64,000 nucleotides of DNA from Echria macrotheca. Taxonomy: Eukaryota > Ascomycota > Sordariomycetes > Sordariales > Schizotheciaceae. The notes under the pieces were generated by a model, which had not been told where the DNA came from, searched no databases, and worked only from the letters and a program-made list of their open reading frames with translations. The stretch is taken from assembly GCA_030411725.1 (NCBI GenBank), contig MU839845.1, forward strand, positions 62,001 through 126,000. The letters run 5' to 3'. The stretch's first letter is position 1. Each line of letters starts with the position of its first letter. Made by a program: the position numbers and the translations under genes. Shown here piece by piece: positions 11,075-23,900 of the stretch.

Positions 11075-12679
11075 TTACCATGATTCCCTCTCCTCCCACT
11101 CCAGTATCCACCGACTACACATCTTGAGTCGTTCCCGCACACTTGTCGTTCCCAGTAGTCTGTACTTTTCTGCGTCCCTGACCGGCAAGACAACGGCCAG
11201 CCACCACGGAAACACAGCCGGGTCATCTGGACACTCGCCGTAGATGTGGAGCACGCGGGCTGTCAGCCATGGCGCACCGTGCTCGCGCATCCGCCGGATG
11301 AAGTCAACGCCAAAAGCCATCAGGTCCGTCGTTGATGTCCTCAATATGTCGTCCATGCTCCGTGGGAATCGAGTCGGGTCTGGAGACGTTTGTCGATCAA
11401 GCTCGTGTTCCGTTCGATACTCTGAATTCCGTGTTTCCGCAGTCTCCCTGGCTTCAAGCTCTTCCTCCTCGGCCACACTCATGTCATCAATCCTTTGAAT
11501 CTTGGCAACAACATACCCATCGAGCGTGCCGTGGTCGATAATTCTGAACCGAGAGGCCCCAACAGTCTCGACCAGGCTCCGTCCGTCGGGAAAGAACTCG
11601 ACGTTGACAATACGGAGCAGCGTCCCTAGCTTCATGAACCCTCCACCGTCGCCCAGCACCATCCCGAAACACCGATCACCCTGCAGAGCCCGGCGAATCA
11701 TCAACCGATACCTCGGCTCGAAGACGTGTAGAAAGGTGGGCATCGCCGGGAACGAGAGCGCGCAGACAAACACAGGGATATCGTACTCGCGGTCACCGTC
11801 ACGAAGGCCCTCACTTATGACCGTCTGCCGTCGTTCAGCGAGCAAGTCGGACCAGAAGAAAGATATAATACTGCTGAGTAGCTGGTTGGGGGGCGACCCT
11901 TCGGCGTTGAGCAGCGGCTGCATCGACATGGGCCTCCGACAAACTGGGCAGTATTTGGCGTGGTCCAGCACCCGGTGCAGACAAGCCCTGCAGAACGTGT
12001 GGCCGCATGGCGTCGTGACGGCCTCGTAAAATAGGGCATAGCATATCTGGCAGTCAGCTTCGGTCCGTGCTGCTTCCTTGACAGCTTCGAAGACACGCAG
12101 ATCGGATTTTGCTTGACTTTCTGTGAGATCACCGACGTATGTGACCTCCCCGTCGTACTTGAGCTCCTCCTTCTTCGCAAGCGCATATGTCGCCAGCAAC
12201 CTCCCACCCCCGAGAAGCATCGACGTCGACTCGGGCTCTCTAAGTGATGGCACACCGGTGGCTTCCCATTGATCCTTAACCACGACGTGTGTAGCCGTCT
12301 CTGTCCCCTGAGCCTCGGCTATTGCCTTCTCAAACTCGGCCTCGACCACGCCGAGAATCCGACCAAGCACAACATCGGGGCTGCAGTCACCGGCGGCATG
12401 CTCCTTTTGGCAATCGGGAAGCGGACACCACAAGCCCTGTACTCTGTCCGACGTGGCGAAGAACGAGATGTTGGTCCGTTGGTGGGATCCCGGCATGCAG
12501 CCCTTGCAAACCGTCCGGCCGCAGGGGAGCGTAAACGGGCTCCGGAGTAGGTGCGAGCAGGCCCGGCACTGGAGTAGACGTATAAGCTTCCGCACCTCGT
12601 CGGCCGAGGGCGGTCTTGTCGGGTCCGAGTCTCCAGTCGGCACCTCGGCAGCCAACTCGTTGCCCGGGGTTGTGGACAT
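11075..12679 (-). CDS. RING-finger and Lon-N-domain protein (LONRF/CrgA-like E3 ligase)
   Basis: This is a single-exon model of 534 aa. An N-terminal atypical RING-like zinc region (residues 38-90) starts at CRACSHLLRSPFTLPCGRTV. A canonical C3HC4 RING (210-248) reads CQICYALFYEAVTTPCGHTF and ends CPVCRRP. A Lon protease N-terminal substrate-binding domain follows from about 301 (IPVFVCALSFPAMPTFLHVF) to near the C-terminus. There is no Lon ATPase or protease domain. The family (animal LONRF1-3, Mucor CrgA) acts as ubiquitin ligases, so an E3 role is inferred. The stop TAA overlaps a good 5' splice site (GTAAGC at 11078-11073), so the last residue or residues may differ if a 3' intron is removed. 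The start ATG is the first in frame, about 20 codons before the first RING-like block. Confidence 0.88.
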   Translation of the reverse strand: MSTTPGNELAAEVPTGDSDPTRPPSADEVRKLIRLLQCRACSHLLRSPFTLPCGRTVCKGCMPGSHQRTNISFFATSDRVQGLWCPLPDCQKEHAAGDCSPDVVLGRILGVVEAEFEKAIAEAQGTETATHVVVKDQWEATGVPSLREPESTSMLLGGGRLLATYALAKKEELKYDGEVTYVGDLTESQAKSDLRVFEAVKEAARTEADCQICYALFYEAVTTPCGHTFCRACLHRVLDHAKYCPVCRRPMSMQPLLNAEGSPPNQLLSSIISFFWSDLLAERRQTVISEGLRDGDREYDIPVFVCALSFPAMPTFLHVFEPRYRLMIRRALQGDRCFGMVLGDGGGFMKLGTLLRIVNVEFFPDGRSLVETVGASRFRIIDHGTLDGYVVAKIQRIDDMSVAEEEELEARETAETRNSEYRTEHELDRQTSPDPTRFPRSMDDILRTSTTDLMAFGVDFIRRMREHGAPWLTARVLHIYGECPDDPAVFPWWLAVVLPVRDAEKYRLLGTTSVRERLKMCSRWILEWEERESW

Positions 12680-13429
12680 GGCCCCGGAAAGCTGGGCAGC
12701 CAGCTACCTCGGCTGCAAAGCAATGGCCGACGACAGTCGCAGAGGAAAAGATCCGATATTCTTGTTGTCGCCAGGCATGGAAGAGGTAAAATTGAGTCTG
12801 CCTCGATGTGCCAAGCGAGCTGGGTATGGTATGCGGTGTATTGCACGGAGAGAGCCGGCAGCCGACGCCAGTGGGCCTACGGTGACCCTTCCACTCAGGT
12901 CAGACGATCGAGCGTGTGTTTCAACGAATTAATGGGAAATGGCGCGATCGAAATGGATCGAGGTGTGCCTGGGCGTTTCACATCATCGCAATGGGTGTGC
13001 GATGCGAGAAGATAAAGAGAAGGCGGCCCTCCCGAGAATTATGGCCGGGCATGAATACTCTACTAGTAAAGCGGCATGGAAGTCCAGGCCGATCGGCTCG
13101 TCGTGAAGCGGAGATGGTGATCAGGAGAAACCCAGTGACGGCATGCTCCAACATGGTTCGCGCTAAAATGGCACGCATGGTGGGGGCCAAATCCACCCAG
13201 CCGCTTCCACTCAACTTCAACCTCGACTCTTCTTCCTCGAGGTATCGGAACATCCAAAAATACAAAGACGACTCGAGTGCGTCATTTATACTGACTGCAA
13301 TGGACCGGGGTATCATGACTTTTTCCTACCATACACGCTGATGCACTAATCGCTAATTCCTTACTCTTCTACCGCTGACACCCTCAAAAGAGCCAATACC
13401 ATCCGGCCCATATTTGGCGTAACTCTACT
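12680..13429. other. RING-LON promoter / THOC1 3' region
   Basis: This is the 750 bp between two minus-strand genes, containing the RING-LON promoter (right of 12679) and the THOC1 3' end. A 141-codon plus-strand open frame (12916-13341) lacks an ATG start and any family resemblance, so it was not called. Nothing else is visible. Confidence 0.45.
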
Positions 13430-16015
13430 TCAGTTAGCCTTAGCTCCAGCATCGTCCATCGTCACATCTTCCGCTTGTCCCTCCGCCTTGGGCCCAGTGC
13501 CATTGAGGACCGGCCCAAATATCACAGACTCGAAACTCCCGAGATCGGGGTCCACTATCGTGTCGAATAATTCCCCCGTGCTCGCCTGCTCAACCAGCTT
13601 GTTTGCACTTTCAGCCGCTTTCCGCGCTTCCGCTTCACCCAGACCGCTGTCTCTCAGCTGACCCTCGAGAATATCCGACACTGGCGGCCGCACAAATATG
13701 AATCTTGCCGAGAAACCATTATCCTTCACTTGCTGGGCACCCTGTTTTCCCGTTAGCTCAGCCACACCCACGACAGGCATTCCACTTACATCGTGGTCCA
13801 GCACTAGTAGAGGGACCTTGCCGTTCTCGCTGATCGACTCTACCGTCCTCCTGCTGATTCCACTACACCAATCTCCATCCTCGTTGTAAGCGAGGAACTG
13901 GTCGCCGTCCCTCATTACGTTGAACTTTTGGCTGTCAACGAAATAATAGCCTTTTCCGTTGGACTCGCCCTCCTCCGGTTTTCGTGTGACGTGAGATGGC
14001 ACTTTCGTGAAAGTGCCTGGGTACTTCGCCATGAGGTCCGATGCCAGCCGAGATGTCCGCGAAGCAGCGTCCACTAGGACAACCGGTCGGAAATCCTCAG
14101 GGAATATGGCGTCCCCAGCAGCCACGTCCGACATATCCACTTCGTCCGTCGCAGGTGTTTCCTCAAAGATGACGTCGATATTGTCTTCGCTCTCAATCTT
14201 GTCAAAGGCCGCCAGCTTGAAGCCCCTGGCAATCCTCAGCGCCCGCCAGGTTTTGCTGGCTTTGGCTTCTATCGCTGCCAACTTGCTCTGGTTGCTGGTA
14301 GGCATGTCGATCTCCAGATCGTCCTCGGCAATCCCTCTCTTGTAACTCGAGAGCTCGGGAAGCTCGTACCGCTCCTTGGACTTTAGTCGGTCCATGGCGC
14401 TTGTCTCGTCCTCATCCTCGAGAAAATCGAGTGATAGTGACCCCATGGGCGTCGCCCGCAGCCTTCTAGTCCCTGCCAGCTTAGCTGTTGCTTGTCTGAC
14501 CTCGTTGAACGTTTCCGGTGAAACTGGTGGAAGCTCTATGCTAGGACAGCCTTCTATCTTCCAGCGGACCCAGTTCTTGTCCCGCGAGAGCACTGTCTCG
14601 ACCATTCGGAAAAAGTACGGACCCTCGGACCCCTGCTTCAGATAGTCCGATATTCCTCTCTTCATGTCTGCTGCCCACCTGGCATCCTCGTCACTCAGGA
14701 CCTGCTCGGAATATGCAACCGATTTGTTGATATTCTTGAGGTTGCTAAGTTTCTCTTTTGCCTTGGGAGATAGAGCGAGCAAGAAATCCATAATGATGAG
14801 GGCCTGCACGAGGATATTTCGCCGGAAGGCAAGATCGCTAATCTGTTTTCGGTTAGAAGGCAGCTGAGCTACAGTCGGGACAGACATACCTCGAGTTTGA
14901 ATAAGTCACGACTGGTCAGATATTTCGGGTTGAACGAGCCGGCTAGCTCATCTTCCAGCTCGCCCTCTGCCTTCTTCCTGTTGAGACTTCCGCTGTTCTC
15001 CTCGACCTGCTTGTCCAGCTTCTCTTTGGATCGCGACGATTGCTCCGGTTTTATGCTGCGGAACGTGGCCATAGTAGCCTCGAGTCCGCTTTTGAATGCG
15101 GCAAAATCCGGCCCCTCGAATAGCTTCTTCGGCTGGTTGAACGTCTCCTGGAGAGACCAAAAGGTCAAGTACAAAGCATCTGGATCCAAAGGCTGATCTG
15201 GCTGCTTCTTCCCGTCGCCCGCCTTGGCCGTCTTGTCCTCTGTGTCGACATCCATTTTGTCCGGCGTCCCCTCGGCTGGCAATGGCTCGCGGTCGAAATC
15301 CGTGACATTCTCAACGTGGTATTCACCCCTCAGATTCACCGAGCTTTTGTCGCCGAGTGGGAAACTCTGAAACATGAAGATAAAGACACGACCGCAGAAG
15401 GCCGGCTCTAGAGGTCTGGACAGACGCCTGAGAAGCTCGTTGCAGGTTCGAAGGATGACAAGCTGCTTCTGCTTAAAATGCTTGGCCACAATCCGCTCTC
15501 GCCGCGACTCAAGAAAGTCGAAAACCTTACGACAACCGGCAATAGTCTGGCTGTCCAAGAGCTCCTCCACTAGCCAGAATAACAGCGCCGGGTCACATTG
15601 TTCGGCGTCGGAGAGGATGGACAGGATGTCGAGAAGGTTCCATATCTTCACGGCCGAGGGAGAGTCGATGTTGACTGTGGCCTGATTTCATGAGAAAGGG
15701 GTCTTGGGAAGTCGGGGGCAGATGTGGGACCCAACTCACAATGAGATTGCTGAAGATGTCTCGGACGGCGGTCTCGATAATGGCGAAACGCTGGGATTTC
15801 CTCGCATCTGCGCTTTCTCCCGCCTTGGGACTCGGTTGCGGGCCCAATATCCGATTTAATTGGTCTTGGAAGTATCCAAAATCTGATTTGTCTAGTGGCG
15901 GCTCGACTGCAGTGGTCGGCTTGACGGATTCGGCGTGTTCGAGGAGCTTTTCGAGGAACGCGCCCACGTCGGCCACGGCGTCGATGCCGTGGCTATCGAT
16001 TGTCGCCGAAGGCAT
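13430..16015 (-). CDS. hpr1: THO complex subunit 1 (Hpr1/THOC1)
   Basis: THOC1/Hpr1 is a core THO/TREX component coupling transcription elongation to mRNP packaging and export and limiting R-loops. Model on the minus strand: exons 16015-15740, 15681-14890 and 14842-13430, 826 aa, all junctions in phase 0. Splicing joins RDIFSNLI to ATVNIDSPSAVKIWNLLDIL, then SRDLFKLE to ISDLAFRRNILVQALI, the conserved EFG/THOC1 block. Introns are 58 and 47 nt. The N-terminal half is helical, with conserved text such as LVEELLDSQTIAGCRKVFDF. The C-terminal third contains KNWVRWKIEGCPSI and then less conserved charged sequence. No death domain, as found in animal THOC1, is evident. The first in-frame ATG is used. 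The gene is head-to-head with aquarius, 388 bp between start codons. Confidence 0.92.
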
Positions 16016-16403
16016 CGTGGCCGCCTCTGCCTGAACAATGCTCGAGCTGCGTGGTGCTGTCAACTATCATGAACAGATGTGGTATCGAGTGATGTTGTGT
16101 GGATTCGCGGGTGTCGTGCTGGGATACAGTTGGAAGTGGGTGGTTTGGAGCAGAGGACGGTTTACTCCAATGCTGGACGGAACGAGGCTGACGGAAAAGC
16201 TGCAGGCTGTTCGCTTGGCTTGCAGCTGTGGGCTGCCCTCTCGCCAGCCCTTGTCATCGTATGTGGGGCACTCTGCTGGGGTGGTGCGGGACACATGCAA
16301 GGCTACAGATTGGAGGTCCAAGAGCGACGTCTTTGGCTGGCAAAATTCATGCGAGCAGCGCGCTTCAATTGTCGTTTCCAAAACACGACAACAACCCGCC
16401 ACG
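16016..16403. promoter_or_regulatory. bidirectional promoter, THOC1 / aquarius
   Basis: These 388 bp separate the divergent start codons of hpr1 (-) and the aquarius gene (+), so both promoters must lie here or extend into the other gene. No canonical TATA box stands out. Both genes act on nascent transcripts, which makes shared control plausible but unproven. Confidence 0.6.
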
Positions 16404-19400
16404 ATGCCGCCAGCCAAGAGGGTCAAGAGCAGCGGCGCCGCCCGGCCTTCTGCCAGTCTGGAGAGGCATGCGACCGACGAGGGTGAGGGAGGAAGCGAGT
16501 TCGCGACACTTGCGCGCCAGCATTGGCTGAAGAAGGCAAAGCGCACGGCCGCCGTCAAGGTCAAGAACGAGGTGCTCAAGAGCGAGATCTGGGACGCGCT
16601 CGAGAAGGAGGACTTCCCCTTCAAGTCCCTGCAAGCTCTCGAGAGCCTGCAGACGCTGGAAAGCTACCTATGGCCCGGCTACACCGACGACTCGTCCAAC
16701 TACCACGTTCTCCTCATTGTGCTGATAGTCAATGTCAAGAGGAGGGAACGACTGGAGACATGGGGTGTGTATTCAGTCAATTTCTGCAAATGCTGCAATC
16801 GCTGACATGATTATAGATCTCTTTAGCGATCGACCCGCCGATTTTTCTGGCCTGTTCCGCCGAACTCTTTCCATGGCCCTCGACGATACCCTCTCCTGGA
16901 CGATTAGGACGAACGTGCTGCTCTTTATTATATACGCGTTCCAGAGCCTCGACTGTGCCATCGTCAGAAAAGAATGCGCTCCCTTAGTATCCGTCTCCAT
17001 CTGGCAGAACCTGTCGACGGAACAGAAACGGGATGGGCTCCTCGATTCACACGCGCATCTCAGGAAAGCATGGAGGGCGGCGATAAAGCGGTACGACGCG
17101 GCCGACGACTCTATGAAAGCGCGCCTGCGGTTCGAGCGATCTTGGTTGTATACTTCGATCCTGGACTTCCTGCAACAGGTTTACTCGGCTGCATATAAAA
17201 AAGGTTGGCCTCCACTAGAAACCACTGGATGTTGACATGCTTACGTTTTGCAGACCGGGTTCTGTACTGTGAGCGATTCGTAGAGTTCCTGACGGATCTC
17301 CAGAGCCAGCTCCCCACCAGACGTTATGTCAATACTCTCCTGAAAGACCTCCACGTGCTTCCAGCCCTACGTCTGTCGCCGATGTACAATGACGAGGCAA
17401 ACGGTCTTTTGAGGGAACTTTGCGATCTCCTGACACACTACACATATTTTACAGTCGACGACCAAACAGGAGTACAGCACACTGTCGAAGAGGCCTACAG
17501 CCTGCATTGCGACAATCTCGCAAAGCTCCAGCGGACAGCTCTGAAACACTTCAAGGAGAAGCTTACAGTTCTGGCTCTGTCAAACTACGGGGCCATTGAT
17601 AAAAGATCCGAGCTTGAGAGTCTTCTCGAGCCCCTGACGGTTGGCGAGCTTGAGCAGCTATGTGCGCTTCTCGGCCTCCGAACTGCATATCCCGAGTCCA
17701 CAAAGGTGCCTATTGACCGGCGCTTCCTGCTGGAAATACTATTGTCAACCTTTGAGCGACGGAAAACCTTCCAGGAAAATGCTAGGGATCTGAGCGTTCT
17801 GCCTGACGAGCGGACACTGTTCGAAACTGCCCTGAAGAGAACCGACCACTACGATGGCTCCCGGCCCTTGGCTCTTCCCAAGTTGAACCTGCAGTATCTT
17901 TCGGTCGGAGACTTTCTCTGGCGCTCGATGTTCCTTTACCGCTGTGAATCGTTCTATGCCATTCGGCAGGATATCGAGGACGTCTTGACCAGACTCAAAC
18001 CGGAGTCGAGGAGGCAGGGAGAAACCGTATTCGCTGGCTCCTCGAAGATGGCTCTGCCGATCGCAAAACCAACGTGAGTTCTCTACAAAACCTTGTCTGG
18101 CGTACCAAAGCTAATTTCCCAGAATTCTCGAAGTTGTGCCCGCTCTCGTCGGGAGCGATGCTCCATCTACCGTGCGAGCCGAGGTGGCTATCGACTTGCG
18201 AAGACTCTCAGATCATGTTCGCCGGGAATGGGAGTCTCTCCGCCCCGACGATGTGCTGTTCCTACTCTCAGTCGACGCATCAAAGGCGAAGAAGGTTGCC
18301 AATGGGGGTGGCCCCCTCAGCGAAGCTGAGAAGTTGGGCTTGGTCTCCGTTCGCGCCGCCGAAGTGATGCAAATTTTTGACGACAAGGGCCGTCCCGTCA
18401 GAGATGCTCAAGCATATTTTGACGGCCACAGCCGAGGTTCGAATAGGAAAATCCACATTCGTCTAGATCCGAGAGCGTACAAAAAAGACACCGAGGAAAA
18501 GCGGAATGTCTACGACGGGATCAACCTCATTATGCGGCGGAGCGGACGGGAGAACAACTTCAAGCCTGTCCTGGAGTCGATCAAGGATCTCACGCTCTCC
18601 GACGTCCCGTTGGCCTCATGGTTGCACGAAGTATTTCTGGGTTATGGCGACCCAGCAGGTGCTACATACAAGCAACTGCCAAACCGGGTCAAGACGATTG
18701 ACTACCGGGACACGTTTCTCGACTGGCAGCATCTCATCGAGAGCCTACCAGGGAAGATTATTGAACCAAGTGACGACGTCTCGGGAAGCTTCGGCCCACC
18801 TTATATCCTCGAGACCGCGGATAAACCAGCCGAGGAACCGTCGGGGAAGCCTTCAAAGAAGAGGAGGCGTGATGCAGAACCTGCGCTGATTGCCGAGATT
18901 GAGACTCTCAAGGTGTCAACATACAAACCACCGAATAACGGGCCTTACCCCATTGATGCGCCGAAGCTTAATACTGTCCGTTTCACTCCGGCGCAAATCG
19001 AGGCCATCATCTCAGGGACACAACCAGGCCTCACCATCGTGGTCGGTCCTCCTGGGACTGGCAAAACGGATGTTGCCACACAGATCATCAACAACATTTA
19101 CCACAACTTCCCCGAGCAAAGAACTCTTCTCATCGCGCATAGCAACCAAGCTCTCAATCAGCTGTTTGCCAAGATTGTGGCTTTGGATATTGACGAACGC
19201 CACCTTCTTCGGTTGGGACACGGCGAAGAGGAGCTTGAAGCAGAAGGCAACTTCTCCAAGTATGGGCGAGTAGAATCGTTCTTGGAAAATCGCGATCGGT
19301 ACCTCCTAGAAGTCACCCGTCTCGCCGCCAGCATGGGTGCCCCTGGGGCTCACGGAAGCTCAGCCGAAACCGCCGGATATTTCAACTCTGTTCACGTTCA

Positions 19401-20927
19401 ACCCGCATGGGCCAGGTTCAGTGAGGTCACGAAGGCAGAAAACACAACCCCCGAAGACATCGTCAAAGCATTCCCATTTCATTACTATTTCTCCGACGCC
19501 CCCCAACCCCTCTTCCCGCCGGATGCCGATCGTGAAGCGGTCCTAGAGGTCGCAAACGGGTGCTACCGTCACATCTCCAAGATCTTCTCCGAGCTGGCTG
19601 ACGTCTTGCCGTTCGAGATTCTGCGCCGCGAACGCGACAAGGCAAACTACCTGCTGACGAACGAAGCTCGCATTATTGCCATGACTTCGACGCACGCCGC
19701 CATGAGGAGGAGAGAGATTGCCTCTCTAGGCTTCCACTACGACAATGTCATTATGGAGGAGGCGGCACAGATAACGGAGATCGAGAACTTCATCCCACTG
19801 GCTATGCAGAAGCCCAAGGATGGACAGATGCCTCTACAGCGCGTTGTCCTGTGCGGCGATCACTATCAGAACTCACCCGTCATTCAGAGCATGGCATTCC
19901 GACATTACGCCAATCTCGAACAGTCGCTGTTCTCGCGCCTGGTCCGTCTCGGTGTCCCAGCCATCAACCTCGACCAGCAAGGTCGCGCGCGTCCCTCGAT
20001 TGCGGACCTGTACAGGTGGCGATACCAGCAGCTTGGAGACTTGCCGCACACGCAAACGCAGAAAGAGTTCCAGACGGCCAACGCCGGGTTCAAGTATGAC
20101 TATCAGTTCATCAATGTGGCGGAATACAAGGGCAAGGGGGAAACGGAGCCCACACCCCACTTCATTCAGAATCTGGGCGAGGCGGAGTATGCCGTGGCCA
20201 TCTACCAATATATGCGGCTGCTTGGTTATCCGGCGGCCAAGATCAGCATTCTTGCTACGTATGCTGGTCAGCGGGCACTCATCAAGGATGTTTTGGCTCA
20301 TCGGTGCGCCAAGAACCCGATTTTCGGGTTGCCCAGGATCGTCACTACAGTGGACAAGTATCAGGGCGAGCAAAATGACTGTGAGTTTTTGTGTCTTTAC
20401 TACTTGTCAACGGCTTGTGGCATACTAATTTGTGTGTAGATATCATTCTATCCCTGACGAGGACATCCAGGGTGGGCTACCTTCGAGATATTAGACGTCT
20501 TACGGTTGCCCTTTCTCGAGCGCGTCTCGGGCTCTACATTCTAGGACGACGCGAGATCTTCGAGTCGTGCTTTGAGCTCCGGCAGGCTTTTGAGTTGCTG
20601 CTCAGCCGGCCTGACAAGCTCACGCTCGTCACCGGCGAGCTCTGGCCATCGGAGAGGCTCCTCGTCGCAGATGTGGACAAGGAGGTTCCCGGCGAGGCTG
20701 TGATGGAGGGCGTTGAGCATCTCGGTCAGTACGTCTTTGAGATGACAAACACGCGTCTCCAGCAGCTTAGGGAGGAGCGTGGGCTCTCCGGAGAGGTGCC
20801 TGTCATCAAGGCTGTCGAGCAGGCTGAGGAGGACGTGGTCGAGGTGGAAGGGGTGAGCGAATCAGACGAGGACGGTGAGGAAGATGAGGCAGTGCGCGCA
20901 GAGGGCTTCGAGGCAGAGGAGGAATGA
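16404..20927 (+). CDS. cwf11: Aquarius/Cwf11 intron-binding spliceosomal helicase
   Basis: Aquarius is an SF1 RNA helicase of the intron-binding complex, contacting intron RNA upstream of the branch site in activated spliceosomes. Model: exons 16404-16764, 16817-17203, 17254-18073, 18123-20380 and 20440-20927, 1437 aa, all in frame. Splicing joins RRERLETW to DLFSDRPADFSG, AAYKK to DRVLYCERFVEFL, IAKP to TILEVVPALVG, and KYQGEQND to YIILSLTRT. The N-terminal half is the helical ARM-like Aquarius domain. The C-terminal half holds the helicase: Walker A VVGPPGTGKT (about 828-837), a DEAD-like VIMEEAAQI, GDHYQNSP, and motifs V-VI around TVDKYQGEQND and VALSRARLGLYI. The tail after LGRR is acidic. 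Introns are 49-59 nt. Intron 2 uses an unusual GTTGGC donor. Confidence 0.94.
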
Positions 20928-23900
20928 TGTGGGGCGCGTGGGGGGAGAAGCTATGTTCAGAATGTGTTAGTGTAGACTTGCTGTGGCGTTTGGAACAAAG
21001 CCGGGAAAAGGTCCATGTGGTTCTTTGATGGGGGGGCTAAAGTTTGAATTATGGCGTTTTCATTCCTAGTCGTGGTTGGCAGATACCTCTAGGTTGATGG
21101 AATCAGAGAGAGCTGTGATACCTCAGCAATACACCCAACAATCCCGATGTACCGGACACCGAGTTGGTTCAACGCGGGCCCAGTTTAGCGGCGAGTTTTC
21201 CGTCAGGGTCTCTTGCGTCAGCACTTTTTGGTATGTACTCTAGTGAGGCGCAAGAGCCGAGGGAATGCGCCGATGATGCAGATGCGGATTTTGGTGTGCA
21301 TTAGATGTAGATATTCTCCATCAAAATGGGTTGTTGGTTGCAGCTTTTCTCCGCTGGTGAGCCCGGCAACCCACTGCCCTTCCATTTTTTTCTGTCAACA
21401 ATAACGTTGAAATTAGGGTAGGTGGTATATATGATTTATACGACAGAAGAAGAAAAACATAAATTTGATGGTGAATAATACTTGCAAGGAAATGAGAATT
21501 TTCTTTTTGGAGTTGTATACAGACTTGGTTTCCTTTCCCGTTGCGTATTTTGCCCACTTGCATGCTGCAGCTGCAGCAGGCTTGCCATGCCATGCCCGCC
21601 CGCCCCACAGAGAGACAGAGGCATGCGGTGGTCTAGAGTAGTTAGGGCTCAACAGGGAAGGTTTGGAAGTGTGTGCAGGGCAGCCCACATTGTCGTCACC
21701 TTGCATCCTCGCGAGTGGGAGGCAAAGCTGCAAGCACTTTGACTCTTTTTTTTCCCAACATGTGAGTGGGCGGCATCCTCCATTCAGGGTTGTTCCGCTG
21801 TTCCGGGAGCCTCTGCTGTATGTGTGAGTTGCAGTGTTGCCGATCGATCGCCTTCAGGGTTTTTTTTACGGGGGGTTTACTCTAGGTACTCTACGATAGT
21901 TACTCTCCGGCGATTTTCAAGCAAGTACGGATTACAGTCCAGTTTTACAGGTACGTTGTACACACGGGCGACCTCCTGGGAAGAAAAAAAAGAGGCAAAA
22001 TGACGACTCGTCAAATCGCTTCATTGGGGCGTTGCCCGTCCGTTGCTGCAGTGCCGGACAGTGACTCAGTTTTGCGAGTGGGCAGGTCCGCCGTCTTGCT
22101 GAGCAAAAGACGAATCGTGATTCGTTAGTTGAGAGAGACTTCCACCCCGACGTGGGTTCATCACCGTTGGACGACCGACGGGGAGAAGAGAGAGGGAGGA
22201 GAGATGTGGGAGGTGGGAGGTGGGAGGTGGGTGGCGCGACTTTTTTTTATTAGTACCTGGACGAGTTGAATTTGGTCCTTGGTTTTCGATGCATGGAAGC
22301 TTTCCATCTGCATCTTTCCCTCCCTTCCCGCCTCCAACGGCCGGTCGTTTCCGATCGGGGTTTATTATCGATCGGATACCTTACAGACAGAATGATATGG
22401 CGCGGGTTCTATAGGTGGGTTGTTTTCTCCACGGGCTCTTGTTGCTTTGCACCCCGTCGTTGCTCCTGCAGTTCATAGAGGACGGACAAACAGTTGGTCG
22501 CGGCCACTCGCCCGGGTCAGCCAGTTGATGGTGATGACGTCCACCGAATGCGAGAAGAGCAACCAAAAAAGGGGTGGCATTCCCCCACGTCAGCCTGTGA
22601 CAGTTGGAGAGACTCCCCTCGGTGTTGCCCAGAATGGCCGGCCCGGTTCCCAACCAGCTGGAGTGCCCCTATCTTTTTTGCCACTGTTTCGGGTGTTGTT
22701 CGACAAGGCTTGCGTTTGAAATCGGCAGCAGCCTGTGAGAAAGCACAGAAGGGGAGGTGACTGAATATAACTTTGGTTGCTATTCCCGCAGTGCTGTTTT
22801 TTTCTCCCCAAGGTCTGGCTCGGTTACCCTTCCGTCGCCCGGCAAATGCCTGATCGCCATGGTTCCTGCCCTTCCCCAGATCGACGGCACATGGAGGTAA
22901 CAGAGAACCGGTGGTGATCGGGAGGATAAAGATCGGATAAATTGCGAAGCCAACGCAAGAGAACAATTCGACGCGGCCCAAAAATAATTCTGCTGCGTCT
23001 TTTGCTTCTGTAGTACAAGATCGTTTTCTGGGGGACTAGATTACGTTCACTTCAGGCGAGGGAAGCATGTGCCGGGCACCGAGGACGTCTGGCCCATAGG
23101 GCAGCGGATGCTGCGCTTCCTGGGCAAAAGAGCCTTTGCGAGAGTAGTCGAGCGTACCATCCCGTATTATCCGTAAAGAAGCTGGTCATTTTCCAGGTTA
23201 CTTCCTGACCCTCCTGCTGCTTTCCTTCCCGGCCACTGCGAGGAGGAATTGTGCCGTAATAAGGCAATCGCGACACGTGTTGTCCAAGTCGCGAACCGCG
23301 TCCATTTCGTCCGTCCCGAGTACCTATCTCAGCGGAGAAGTCTGTATTGTAGCTTACCCATCGTGAAACTCCCGTCTTTGACAATGGTAGTTTAGCCAGC
23401 AAACCCTTCCTTTTCTAGACGGGAAGGGGTCCGGCGGTGTTCTGGAACGCGGCCAGGGACCGCATGAATATGGCCACAAGCTCCAGACTCGACCAAAAAA
23501 AAAGATGGGACGATTTTTATTAGTCCTGACGGCTAACCAGGAACCCCGAAGCGGAGGTTCTCTCCGAAGCTCAAGCTTGCTGAAACACCACGGGCCGGTC
23601 CATCTCGAAGAGTGTGGGAGCGCAACTTGGTAGATGGTATTTCGAGATTATGTTTCCCTCTTGCTGACGGTGGACGATTACAAGAGGCCGTATATGTCTC
23701 TCGCGGAAAGGGGGGATGGATGCGGCGGGTGCGGCACTGTATGAAAAGTCAAAGTCACTTTCAGTCGCGAGTAACGATAATACTTGCTTTCCGTCCATTC
23801 AGCGCAGCGATGTTTGCGGCTCGCGACCGGCGCGCCGCACAGGGACATCCACGTGGGATGAGATGAGAAGAGGGCTATTGTCACAGCTCTCTCCCTTTGT

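Noticed and set aside
12916..13341. 141-codon plus-strand frame between RING-LON and THOC1
   Set aside because: GTG start, no splice or family support, and mixed composition typical of intergenic DNA.
21160..21195. tRNA-like GGTTCAA tract
   Set aside because: The B-box resemblance is weak, and no A-box, acceptor stem or anticodon arm can be folded around it.
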